Shown: in pieces, positions 8,218 to 16,389 of the stretch
How the letters are laid out: each line of letters opens with the position of its first letter
Position numbering within the stretch: the stretch's first letter is position 1
Source: Flavobacterium eburneipallidum
GTDB taxonomy: Bacteria; Bacteroidota; Bacteroidia; Flavobacteriales; Flavobacteriaceae
DNA: 64,000 bases
NCBI RefSeq assembly: GCF_027111355.2
Contig: NZ_CP114291.2
Span: 1,674,001 to 1,738,000 of the forward strand
Direction: 5' to 3'
Program-made: the position numbers and the translations under genes
The notes under the pieces: model-generated
What the model saw: only the letters and a program-made list of their open reading frames with translations
What the model was told of the DNA's origin: nothing
Databases searched by the model: none

Positions 8218-9360
8218 TTATTTTTTGTTAATGATTTGAGCTACTTTTGGAGCTGATTTTTCAGGCTGAATCAATTGCCCTTCCTGAAGTTTATCGATAC
8301 CGCTTAATACGATTTGGTCACCTGATTTCACACCCTCACTAATCAGATAGTTGACACCGCTTTTTCCAATAACTGTGATAGGCATTTTACTGACTTTGTT
8401 TTCTTTGTTTAAAGTGAAAACAAAAATCTTATCCTGCATTTCTACCGTCGCCGATTGAGGAACTAAAATCGCATTATCATGATTGATTCCGAGTCTGATT
8501 TTTCCAGTATTTCCAGAACGTAAAGTTCCGTTAGCATTTGGGAAAGTAGCTCTTAAGGTAATAGCACCAGTAGTTTTATCGAATTGGCCATCGACCATAT
8601 CAATTTTTCCTTTTTGAGGATAAGCGTTGTTATCGGCTAATATCAAAGAAACAGGAGGCAGGTGATTGATTTTGTCACCAATAGTTTTTCCTGCATAATG
8701 CGATTTGAAATTGATAAAATCGGTTTCGCTTAAAGAGAAATAGGCCACCACTTCGTGAACATCTGAAAGCGTAGTTAAAGGTTCCATATCAGATGCTGAA
8801 ACTAAACTTCCTTGCTTTTTAGGCAATCTTCCAATATAACCGCTTACTGGAGCAGTAACATTAGTATATCCTAAATTGATTTTGGCAGATGCTACCATTG
8901 CTTTTGATTGTTCTATATTGGAAGCGGCAATTCGGTAAGAAGATTTAGCCAGTTTCAATTGATAGTCTGAAACGACTTTGTTTTGTACCAAAGGTGTTAG
9001 TTTATCGACTTCTAACTGTGCGTTGATTAAAGCAGCTTCTGCACCGTGAAGACTAGCCAGTGCATTGTTCAATTGTTCACGGAATGGGCGTTCGTTTATT
9101 TTGAATAAAGTTTGTCCTTTAGAAACATACGCACCTTCGTCAACCAAAACGCGGTCTAAATTGCCACTTACTTGCGGACGAATTTCGACATCTACTTTTC
9201 CTTGAATTGATGCAGGATATTCAGAATCCGTTATCGTATTTTCATTTGTTACTGTTGCAACAGGCAGGAGTGGAACGGGTGCAGCACCAGGAGCTTGTGA
9301 TTTATCTGCACAGCTGATTACGAAAGCAGCTAGAAGGCTTAAGAGTGTAATTTTTTTCAT
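8218..9360 (-). CDS. RND efflux periplasmic adaptor lipoprotein (MFP/AcrA family)
   Basis: This membrane fusion protein joins the pump to the outer membrane channel. The start MKKITLLSLLAAFVISC gives a lipoprotein signal peptide with lipobox VISC. Then come the split lipoyl domain (VEIRPQVSGNLDRVLVDEGAYVSKGQTLFKI and SGYIGRLPKKQGSLVS), an alpha-helical hairpin between them, and beta-barrel and membrane-proximal domains. An in-frame ATG at 9426 exists, but the 22 added residues precede the signal peptide and the DNA there holds a repressor operator (9403-9418), so 9360 is the real start. Length 380 residues is normal. It is co-transcribed with the pump. Confidence 0.94.
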   Translation of the reverse strand: MKKITLLSLLAAFVISCADKSQAPGAAPVPLLPVATVTNENTITDSEYPASIQGKVDVEIRPQVSGNLDRVLVDEGAYVSKGQTLFKINERPFREQLNNALASLHGAEAALINAQLEVDKLTPLVQNKVVSDYQLKLAKSSYRIAASNIEQSKAMVASAKINLGYTNVTAPVSGYIGRLPKKQGSLVSASDMEPLTTLSDVHEVVAYFSLSETDFINFKSHYAGKTIGDKINHLPPVSLILADNNAYPQKGKIDMVDGQFDKTTGAITLRATFPNANGTLRSGNTGKIRLGINHDNAILVPQSATVEMQDKIFVFTLNKENKVSKMPITVIGKSGVNYLISEGVKSGDQIVLSGIDKLQEGQLIQPEKSAPKVAQIINKK

Positions 9361-9402
9361 AATTGGAATAGGATTTAAAATGGAACTGGATATTTGCTTT
9401 TT

Positions 9403-9418
9403 TGGAATAATCGTTTCA
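9403..9418. promoter_or_regulatory. TetR operator copy A
   Basis: TGGAATAATCGTTTCA is an imperfect 16-bp palindrome of the form TGRAAY-N4-GTTYCA. It lies 43 bases upstream of the adaptor start. The same element recurs at 9472, 9538 and 10195, only around the tetR and adaptor control regions, which supports it as the binding site of this TetR protein. Confidence 0.7.
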
Positions 9419-9471
9419 GAATTCATGCTGTTTGTTATTAAAAGGTTATAGTTGTTATTTAGTAATAATTC

Positions 9472-9487
9472 TGGAATAATCGTTTCA
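9472..9487. promoter_or_regulatory. TetR operator copy B
   Basis: TGGAATAATCGTTTCA is identical over all 16 bases to copy A, 69 bp away. It is in the tetR-adaptor intergenic region. Confidence 0.7.
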
Positions 9488-9537
9488 GAATCAAAGCTGT
9501 AATTTAAAAATTCGTATGCGTAATCTATATTGTTATC

Positions 9538-9553
9538 TGAAATAAACGTTCCA
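9538..9553. promoter_or_regulatory. TetR operator copy C
   Basis: TGAAATAAACGTTCCA matches the palindrome TGRAAY-N4-GTTYCA. It starts 66 bp from copy B, just downstream of the tetR stop codon. Confidence 0.65.
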
Positions 9554-9576
9554 GAATTCAGCTAAAAAAAAGGGTA

Positions 9577-10155
9577 TTATTTGAAAATATTCTTAATCAG
9601 AAATTCTGACATTTTTTTGATTTTGATTGGATTTCCGTGCAGAATGTACGATTGCTTCCAACCAGTAAAAGAAGTGGCAATGTATTCTGCCATTAATGCT
9701 GCATCTTCAGTATCGTCCATCTCACCGTCATCCATTACTTTTTGAACGATGGAAGCCATATATTCAATAAAAATATCATTGTTTTTACTCATTACGTTTC
9801 GCACAATGCAGTCATCTGGAGCGATTTCGAAAATCGTTTTCATTCCCAAACAGCCTTTGTCGCAGGAAACAATCCAATCTGCTTTGTCAGTAATAATCTT
9901 GATTAAAGCATTTTTGGCAGATGTTTCTTTGGCTACCTTTTCTTTTATTTCACACATCGCATTATCAAAATAATTGCCTATGCACTTCATAAATAACTGA
10001 TGCTTATCGCCAATGGTGTTGTATAAACTGCTTCGGTTGATTTGCATAGCATCCACAAGGTCTTGCATCGAAGTAGCATTATATCCTTTTTCCCAAAAGA
10101 CATTCATTGCTTTTTCAATTTTTTCAACCTCGTTAAATTCTACACAGCGAGCCAT
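9577..10155 (-). CDS. TetR/AcrR family transcriptional repressor
   Basis: This 192-residue protein has the TetR N-terminal helix-turn-helix, FWEKGYNATSMQDLVDAMQINRSSLYNTIGDKHQLF (residues about 19-54), and a helical ligand-binding C-terminal domain of the AcrR type with TetR_C-like KGCLGMKTIFEIAPDD. It is the first gene of the efflux cluster. Four copies of a 16-bp palindrome flank it: one at its own promoter and three before the adaptor gene. It very probably represses both itself and the pump and is released by the pump substrate. The ligand is unknown. Two Cys in the CDKGCLG segment might allow sensing of reactive compounds; this is speculation. Confidence 0.93.
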   Translation of the reverse strand: MARCVEFNEVEKIEKAMNVFWEKGYNATSMQDLVDAMQINRSSLYNTIGDKHQLFMKCIGNYFDNAMCEIKEKVAKETSAKNALIKIITDKADWIVSCDKGCLGMKTIFEIAPDDCIVRNVMSKNNDIFIEYMASIVQKVMDDGEMDDTEDAALMAEYIATSFTGWKQSYILHGNPIKIKKMSEFLIKNIFK

Positions 10156-10176
10156 ACCATTTTAATTTTCACTTTG

Positions 10177-10210
10177 CAAATGTAAAACTATTTTTGAAAC
10201 AAGCGTTCCA
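10177..10210 (-). promoter_or_regulatory. tetR promoter -7 box with TetR operator copy D
   Basis: On the minus strand TACATTTG (10177-10184) matches the Bacteroidota -7 box TAnnTTTG, 22 bases upstream of the tetR start. Directly upstream of it lies the fourth operator, TGAAACAAGCGTTCCA (10195-10210), covering where the -33 element should be. This is the layout expected of an autorepressed promoter. Confidence 0.65.
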
Positions 10211-10395
10211 GAATGAATATTTTTTTATTTTTTTTCATTTTTTTTAAAAGAGATATAGATTTTGAACAAAATCATGGATTGATTTTAGTTATCTTAAATG
10301 ATTGAAATATCCAAAAAAATGAGCTAATTTTAAGTTATCATAAAACAAAACCATTTAAAAAAAGGAATAAGATAATCTTCTTTTGTTATTTCATA

Positions 10396-10425
10396 TTGTA
10401 ATGTTCAAATATTACTATAATTTTA
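10396..10425 (+). promoter_or_regulatory. Candidate promoter of the hybrid two-component gene
   Basis: TTG (10396-10398), a 19-base spacer and TAATTTTA (10418-10425) give a fair match to the Bacteroidota promoter (TTTG-N19-TAnnTTTG), 46 bases before the start codon. The rest of the 260 bases between the tetR control region and this gene shows nothing else definite. Confidence 0.4.
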
Positions 10426-10471
10426 CCGCTTACTTCCGTCAACAAATTTTTACTTTATTTAAAAAAAACAA

Positions 10472-13400
10472 ATGCGTAAAAAAAGTATTCTATTATTTTA
10501 TTTTTTGATTAGCAGTTTCTTTGTAACAAATTGTTTGGGGCAAGAACTTTTTTTTGAAAAAATTTCGGGTCGAGAAGCCAATCCAGTTACCCAAATACAT
10601 GGTATTGCCAAAGATTCTATAGGCTACATTTGGTTTGGAAGTTGGAACGGTGCTTATCGATACGATGGGAGAACATTCGATTTTTTTTACCACAATCCAA
10701 AGAACAAAACTTCACTGCCCAATAATCGAATTCGAAATATTGTTTCCGATAACAAATTGGGGCTTTGGTTTTTGACCTATGATAGAAAATACGTTCGATT
10801 TAATTATCAGTTAAATTCTTTTAAAATAGTTGTTGATTCAAAAGTTCCCAAGATTATAATCGACAAGCTGGGCAAAAATCCTAGTGAGAGCAATAGAAAT
10901 CGTACTGTAAATGGAAAATTTTATTACTTATCGTCACATCTGTTTACCTGCCAAGATGTAAAATCAAAAGAAGAATATCGATACACTGCCAATATCAATC
11001 GTCCTGGACAATTATTGGACGATTATATCACTGATTTTTTTATAGATGACGAAAATATTATTTGGCTAGGAACCCGTGGAGGTGATGTCTATAAGGCTAA
11101 TCCGAGCAGAAATCCTTTTAAATTGCATTACAGCTACAGAAAAGCTAGTGAAAATTCAAAATTGGCTACCGTTAAAGGTATTTTGAAAGTTGATGATAAA
11201 ATCTGGTTGGCTACTGATGAAGGCATTCTCATTTACAATAAAGAAAGTCTAGATTACAATCATCCTTTTTATAAATCGAATAGTCAAGTTAAGAATGCCC
11301 GTAGTTTTTTTAAGGACAATAAAGGTCGAATTTGGATTGGTGGCGGCAATGGATTAGAGTGTTATGATCCCAAGAGTAATCAATGTAAGATTATTATCAA
11401 TAGAACTTTATGTCCAAATTTAAGTATTTGGTCGGTTCACGCTTTAGAAGGATTTGGCGGTACTAATTTGTGGGTCGGTTTGTACAATGGAATTGCTTGT
11501 ATCAATTTGAGCAATGATAAAATTAGGTTTTATGATTTAACTACTACAATCCATAATGGTAGTGTTATGGATGTTTTAGCCGTTAACAATCAAGAATTAT
11601 GGTTAGCCACCGAAGGAAGTGGAGCTATTCGGTTAAAAATAAATGCCAAGGGAAAAATCTATGACAAACTAGCACTAAATACTTTTGACAAAAGTCTTAA
11701 AAATAAGATTTCGGGGAATATTATTTACGCTTTGCACAAAGACAAACGTGGTGCCATTTGGGTTGGTTCCAGCGAAGGATTGAATAAAATTTACACCAAC
11801 ACCAATCCGATGCGCATTGAAAAAATACAATTGCAATCAGAAAGTCCCACTATTTACATTTCTTCGATTACAGACGATGCCAAAGGAAATCTTTGGATAG
11901 CCCATAAGCAAGGTCTTTCTATGATTGATATTCGTACGAATAAAATTTCCAATTATAGAAAAGAAGACCAGTTTGGTTCCTGGACATTTTCTGAAAGAGC
12001 TTTTTATAAAGATATGGCGAACCAGAAAATCTATTTTGGAGACAAAAACGGCTATCTTTCTTTTCGTCCAACTGAAATTAAAGCGAATTTAATCAACGAT
12101 AAATTGATTTTCAAAACCTTGTATTTGTCCAATGAAAAAGTATTTCCGTTGGATACAATTAATGATCAGATTGTTTTGACCAAAGATTTGTCGCAATCCC
12201 AGTCGATTGATTTGGATTATGAAAACAGAAGTTTTTCCATAGAATTAGCTTCGTTTAATTACAGGAACACCAACAAGATAGTGTATGAATACACCTTGGA
12301 AGGCTATGAAGATAAATGGATCAAGACTACTGGAAGTAAAATAACCTATAACAAATTACCGCCAGGGAATTACACTTTTAAGGCTCGTGTAGTGTCTCCC
12401 AACGATGCAAAATCGCCAATAACTGAATTGGAAATTGAGATCAATGCGCCTTGGTACGGAACTTGGTGGTTCAAAATCCTGTTTTTCGCTTTGTTAGGAC
12501 TTATTGTATATTGGATTTTCAAGGAAATTTTATACCGTGATCGTCTCAAAAATGAAATCAAACTGGAACGACTCAATCTGGAACAACAGGAAGCGTTGAA
12601 TAAAGAAAAATTAGAGTTTTTTACTAATATTTCACATGATTTAAAAACACCTTTAACCTTGATTGCCGACCCTTTGAAACGCCTTCAAGAAAATAAAGTA
12701 GCAGCAGAGGACAGAGAAGTCTATTTCTCTATTGTAAGCAGAAATATCAGTTATTTGACCAAGTTGATTCATCAAATATTGGATTTCCGTAAATCCGAAA
12801 TGGGAAAATTAAAATTAAATCCGGTTACCCAAAATTTTAATGAATTCCTACAAGAATGTTATACCAGTTTCAAACCTTTGTCTGCAACCAGGAATATCAA
12901 TCTTCAACTTCAAATGAGCGACGAACCTTTGTATTGTTCTCTCGATTTCGAAAAACTAGAACAAATTCTAAATAATATCGTTTCGAATGCCTTTAAATAC
13001 ACCGCCGATGGAGGAAAAATAATCCTAGCTGCAAATTTGAATGAAGCAAAATCAATACTTACAATCAGTATCGAAGACAACGGAATAGGAATCGCAGCAT
13101 CGGAATTGAAAAAAATATTCGAACCCTTCAATAATGTGGGACCAAGTCCGTATTATGGTTCATCCTCTGGAATTGGATTGTCATTATCCCGAAATTTAAT
13201 TGATCTTTTGCAAGGAACAATAGCCATTGATAGCACTCCAAATCAAGGGACAATCGCCATAATTAATTTACCTTGTTTAATAGTTAAAAATGAGGATATT
13301 GTTCCAATGATAGAGGAGCCGATTTTTCTAAATGAAGAATATGAAGAAGAACTAGAACCCGCTTCTTTTGAAAATACCAAGCCAACGCTTCTCATCGTAG

Positions 13401-14125
13401 AAGACAATCCTGATGTACAAACTTATTTGGGTAAAGAATTAGGCAAAGAATATTCCTTAATTCAGGAATATGACGGAAAACGTGGACTAGCGGCTGCTAT
13501 AAAATATGTACCCGATATTATTGTGTCAGACATTATGATGCCCGAAATGGAAGGAACAGAATTTTGTAAACACCTCAAAGGAAACGAAAACACCTCGCAT
13601 ATTCCGTTGATTTTCTTGACTGCAAAAGCATCCGATGTCGATCAAATTGAAGGGTTCAATTTGGGAGCCGAAGCTTATGTAATGAAACCTTTCAATGTCG
13701 ATATTCTCAATGCACAAATAAAAAGTGTTTTAGAGAATAGAACCATTTTGCAAAACAGACTCGGAACGATAAAAAAAATCGAAGAACTTCAAGAAGAAGT
13801 AAACAGTTTGGACAATGAATTTCTTGAAAAAGTAATCGAAAAAATCACCACCAACATCGAAGATACCGATTTTAATTCCGATGAACTGGCGCAAGCTTTA
13901 GGCATCAGTCAACGACAATTGTATCGCAAATTAAAAGGCATCAGCGGAAGTACGGTTCATGAATTTATTACCAAAGTCAAAATGAATCATGCCGAAGAAT
14001 TGCTCAAGAATTCCGATTTGACCATATCTCAAATTGCTTACAAAGTCGGATTTTCAGAACCTTCTAATTTTTCCCGAACCTTCTCCAAACATTTTGGGTG
14101 TAGTCCGTCGCAGTATTTAAAGTAA
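10472..14125 (+). CDS. Hybrid two-component sensor/response regulator (HTCS)
   Basis: This 1217-residue one-protein signalling system begins with a signal peptide (to about residue 23). The periplasmic two-component beta-propeller follows, with repeats such as GIAKDSIGYIWFGSWNGAYRYD and GAIWVGSSEGLN, then a Y_Y_Y domain (YEYTLEGYEDKWIKT) and a membrane helix near WWFKILFFALLGLIVYW. The HisKA domain has its phospho-accepting His in ISHDLKTPL (about residue 721), followed by an HATPase (DNGIGI). A receiver domain has its phospho-Asp in IIVSDIMMPEMEG (about residue 1019), and an AraC-type HTH forms the C terminus. HTCS proteins bind oligosaccharides in the periplasm and activate the neighbouring polysaccharide locus. 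The 20-bp-spaced operator found at four promoters downstream fits an AraC dimer. Confidence 0.95.
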   Translation: MRKKSILLFYFLISSFFVTNCLGQELFFEKISGREANPVTQIHGIAKDSIGYIWFGSWNGAYRYDGRTFDFFYHNPKNKTSLPNNRIRNIVSDNKLGLWFLTYDRKYVRFNYQLNSFKIVVDSKVPKIIIDKLGKNPSESNRNRTVNGKFYYLSSHLFTCQDVKSKEEYRYTANINRPGQLLDDYITDFFIDDENIIWLGTRGGDVYKANPSRNPFKLHYSYRKASENSKLATVKGILKVDDKIWLATDEGILIYNKESLDYNHPFYKSNSQVKNARSFFKDNKGRIWIGGGNGLECYDPKSNQCKIIINRTLCPNLSIWSVHALEGFGGTNLWVGLYNGIACINLSNDKIRFYDLTTTIHNGSVMDVLAVNNQELWLATEGSGAIRLKINAKGKIYDKLALNTFDKSLKNKISGNIIYALHKDKRGAIWVGSSEGLNKIYTNTNPMRIEKIQLQSESPTIYISSITDDAKGNLWIAHKQGLSMIDIRTNKISNYRKEDQFGSWTFSERAFYKDMANQKIYFGDKNGYLSFRPTEIKANLINDKLIFKTLYLSNEKVFPLDTINDQIVLTKDLSQSQSIDLDYENRSFSIELASFNYRNTNKIVYEYTLEGYEDKWIKTTGSKITYNKLPPGNYTFKARVVSPNDAKSPITELEIEINAPWYGTWWFKILFFALLGLIVYWIFKEILYRDRLKNEIKLERLNLEQQEALNKEKLEFFTNISHDLKTPLTLIADPLKRLQENKVAAEDREVYFSIVSRNISYLTKLIHQILDFRKSEMGKLKLNPVTQNFNEFLQECYTSFKPLSATRNINLQLQMSDEPLYCSLDFEKLEQILNNIVSNAFKYTADGGKIILAANLNEAKSILTISIEDNGIGIAASELKKIFEPFNNVGPSPYYGSSSGIGLSLSRNLIDLLQGTIAIDSTPNQGTIAIINLPCLIVKNEDIVPMIEEPIFLNEEYEEELEPASFENTKPTLLIVEDNPDVQTYLGKELGKEYSLIQEYDGKRGLAAAIKYVPDIIVSDIMMPEMEGTEFCKHLKGNENTSHIPLIFLTAKASDVDQIEGFNLGAEAYVMKPFNVDILNAQIKSVLENRTILQNRLGTIKKIEELQEEVNSLDNEFLEKVIEKITTNIEDTDFNSDELAQALGISQRQLYRKLKGISGSTVHEFITKVKMNHAEELLKNSDLTISQIAYKVGFSEPSNFSRTFSKHFGCSPSQYLK

Positions 14126-14157
14126 ACTTACTAATATTATTTAAGTTCTAAAAAATG

Positions 14158-14211
14158 ACCGCAGATTCACAGATTATTAAAAAGTAGTTTAATAATCTGT
14201 GAATCTGCGGT
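14158..14211 (+). terminator. 24-bp perfect hairpin after the HTCS gene
   Basis: Bases 14158-14181 are perfectly complementary to 14188-14211 with a six-base loop, and a T-rich run follows. The stem contains the GCAGATTCACAGATTATT word. It can terminate the HTCS transcript. The stem is longer than any other terminator here, so it may also be a dispersed palindromic repeat; a decayed relative sits at 16145-16196. Confidence 0.75.
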
Positions 14212-14274
14212 TATATTTTTTTCAAGAGAATCTTATTTTAGGTCACAAATATGTGTAATCAAGGAAATATCTTT

Positions 14275-15399
14275 TTAATATTTTATGATTTCTGATAATT
14301 TTCCATTTTTAAAATATAGTTTATATATCCCTGTATATTCCCAAACTTCCATTTCTCCGTTTGCATTTTTATACATTTTCTTATTTAATGTTATTCCTAA
14401 AATGTCTGAACACATATCTTTTGACATTCCAATTGTTAAATTATTTTGATAAACTAATTTACCAAACTTTTCTCCATATTTTTTAATTAAAATACTTTCA
14501 TTTAGTTTCTGTTTATTTATACTTTCATTCTTTAGCTTCTCAAAATCATTTTTTATTAAAAGTACATCTTGAAAATTCCATCTGCCTCCATTTAATTCCA
14601 TCATAACTTTATCTTTCTCATTACTTAATAAAACCATAAATAAAATATCTTCATCATCAGCTTCGTTACTTTCTTCTATTTTTAAATCTTTTTTTCTTAA
14701 TAGTTTTAGCTCTCCTTTCCATTGAGTTCCCTTATCAATATGCATATTAAAGTTAGTTTTTGATATAGGAATTCTATCCGCAGAAAAATCTTTTACAGCA
14801 ATAAAAGTTTTGCCTGTTATTAATTCCTTTTTTTTCTCGAAATAAGGAACTAAAACGAATTTTGGAGAATTTGTTGATTCAATGACATAAATAGTTTCAC
14901 CATTTAAATCGTCTTTTAATTCAAAAAGTATATTTCCGAAAAAATCTTCATCAAAATTATTTTTAGCTTCATTGTATATTTCCGATTTTTCCAATAATGG
15001 ATTTATACTAATTATTTTAAAATATTTATTGCCTGTTTGCGACCAATTTAACTGTTCAATTTTGTCTTTTTTCTTAAAAAAAAATATATCCTCTTTTCCG
15101 TAATTATCAGAGTATATTGGGTAATATATTTTTAAACCATTATATCTGTTATAATATTCATTTTGATCAGATTGTTTTTCTTCGAATGGATTTTTCCCAC
15201 TACCACTTTCAAGTGTTTGTGTAATTTTAGCTTGATAATAAGCCGAATGTTCAATGAAATTTTCGGTAGGATTATATGGAGGGAAGTTTACTTTTTTTTC
15301 GACTTCTACTGCTTTTTCAATTTTTCCGATTTCGATTTGTGAAAAACTTGAAATGCTAAATAGAGAAATAATAACTGTGTTTAATAGATTTTTTTTCAT
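14275..15399 (-). CDS. Secreted protein of unknown function
   Basis: This 374-residue protein begins with a signal peptide, MKKNLLNTVIISLFSISSFSQ, with likely cleavage after the last Ser-Gln region. The mature part is rich in Lys, Glu and Asn, has no Cys cluster or known catalytic motif that I recognise, and ends with a beta-rich stretch (MEVWEYTGIYKLYFKNGKLSEIIKY) resembling SmpA/OmlA-like or DUF-type small domains that hold a GMSKDMCSDILG helix. That last segment (GMS..DV/ILG.P) is reminiscent of the BamE-like fold, an inference only. It follows the GIY-YIG-like gene by nine bases on the same strand, so the two form one operon. High A+T suggests acquired DNA. Confidence 0.7.
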   Translation of the reverse strand: MKKNLLNTVIISLFSISSFSQIEIGKIEKAVEVEKKVNFPPYNPTENFIEHSAYYQAKITQTLESGSGKNPFEEKQSDQNEYYNRYNGLKIYYPIYSDNYGKEDIFFFKKKDKIEQLNWSQTGNKYFKIISINPLLEKSEIYNEAKNNFDEDFFGNILFELKDDLNGETIYVIESTNSPKFVLVPYFEKKKELITGKTFIAVKDFSADRIPISKTNFNMHIDKGTQWKGELKLLRKKDLKIEESNEADDEDILFMVLLSNEKDKVMMELNGGRWNFQDVLLIKNDFEKLKNESINKQKLNESILIKKYGEKFGKLVYQNNLTIGMSKDMCSDILGITLNKKMYKNANGEMEVWEYTGIYKLYFKNGKLSEIIKY

Positions 15400-15408
15400 T
15401 GTTTTATT

Positions 15409-15990
15409 TTAATGTTTTCCAATTATTGGATTTAATGATTTGGCTAGAATTCTTTCTAAAATACTTATGTCATCAGCAATATTTTTTTCAAAAAAGATTA
15501 CAGTATATTTTAGTTTAAGTTCTGTTTTTATTTCTTTAGCCCAATAATCTAATTGTAAACCATGTGATTTTCTATTTTTATGATAACCTAAATGTTGTAT
15601 TAATCTTCCCCAAGCACAACTTTTAACCTTACCTACATACAAAATGCCTCCATTATTTAAAGTATTATTTTTAGCAGGAATATTTAATTGAAATTTTTCA
15701 TTAACATTTTTAATAAGAGTTACAATTTCTGATTTTTCAATAATTTCATTTATTTCAAAGAAATATAATGCAGGAAATTGTTCGTATTCCATGATTTCCT
15801 GGAAATTTTTTGAAAAATCTCCATCTTTTGTTATGTCTACTCTATCCAAGTATTTTGAATCAAGTTTTTTTACATCAATTTCGAAACTAAATTCTTTTTT
15901 AAATCCATTTAATGAAATTTGGGAGAAATCTTCTGCGATTGTTTTAGATTTATCTCTAATAATATTTTCAATTTGTTTTAAATCTGCCAT
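15409..15990 (-). CDS. GIY-YIG nuclease-like protein
   Basis: This 193-residue cytoplasmic protein shows a divergent GIY-YIG fold in its second half. A first strand FPALYFFEI replaces GIY, then GGILYVGKVKS replaces YIG. An Arg in CAWGRLIQHLG fits the catalytic Arg, and a Glu in LERILAKSLNPIIGKH fits the metal-binding Glu with the usual LNP ending. The N-terminal 80 residues are unlike known partners. GIY-YIG proteins cut DNA in repair, restriction or homing. Here the small operon with a secreted protein and its AT-rich composition hint at an accessory gene. Assignment rests on motif order, so it is tentative. Confidence 0.6.
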   Translation of the reverse strand: MADLKQIENIIRDKSKTIAEDFSQISLNGFKKEFSFEIDVKKLDSKYLDRVDITKDGDFSKNFQEIMEYEQFPALYFFEINEIIEKSEIVTLIKNVNEKFQLNIPAKNNTLNNGGILYVGKVKSCAWGRLIQHLGYHKNRKSHGLQLDYWAKEIKTELKLKYTVIFFEKNIADDISILERILAKSLNPIIGKH

Positions 15991-16278
15991 TTTATATTTT
16001 GTTTTTTTTCGAATGAATGTGATAAATCTTACTTATAATTCTGGTTCAAATATAAGGATAATACTTATAAATATTTAAAGTACATATTGATTTTTAAAAA
16101 TATTTCTTACTATATAATTAAAGATTTATAAATGCCTAAAAAATACACAGATTGGTAGATTTTAAAAGAGTAATTTAATACTCTCCGGATCTGTGTTTAT
16201 TCATTTTCAGAATAAAGTTCGCTTATTTCTTTTGTATTCAATAGTCATATTCAGCAATTCCTTATCATATTGCGCCAT
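15991..16278. other. Intergenic region with a decayed hairpin repeat
   Basis: No gene is seen. ACACAGAT (16145-16152) pairs with ATCTGTGT (16189-16196), and inside it AGAGTA (16167-16172) pairs with TACTCT (16179-16184). This two-step hairpin resembles the perfect hairpin at 14158-14211 (shared CAGAT...ATCTG core and A/T inner stem) and may be the same repeat type in decay. Confidence 0.5.
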
Positions 16279-16345
16279 TTGGCAGGTTTTGATAGGCATT
16301 GGCAACTATTGATAACAGCACCAACAGGAGTAAAATCTATATTTG
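16279..16345 (+). promoter_or_regulatory. Locus operator and promoter of the GH2 gene
   Basis: The operator contains two direct copies of a 16-base half-site with a 20-bp period: TTGGCAGGTTTTGATA (16279-16294) and TTGGCAACTATTGATA (16299-16314). The GATAA of the second copy is followed after 22 bases by the -7 box TATATTTG (16338-16345); the coding start is 44 bases on. The same arrangement occurs at 22270, 24820 and 27700. A tandem 20-bp direct repeat next to the -33 position is what an AraC-type activator would use. Confidence 0.7.
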
Positions 16346-16389
16346 TCAACCTTAAAATTACTCATCAAAGTAAAAACACAAAATAGATA

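Noticed and set aside
10244..10340. Two similar GTTATC-TAAA words before the HTCS gene as an autoregulatory site
   Set aside because: They share only a short A/T-rich core and lack the TTGGCA element and the 20-bp spacing.
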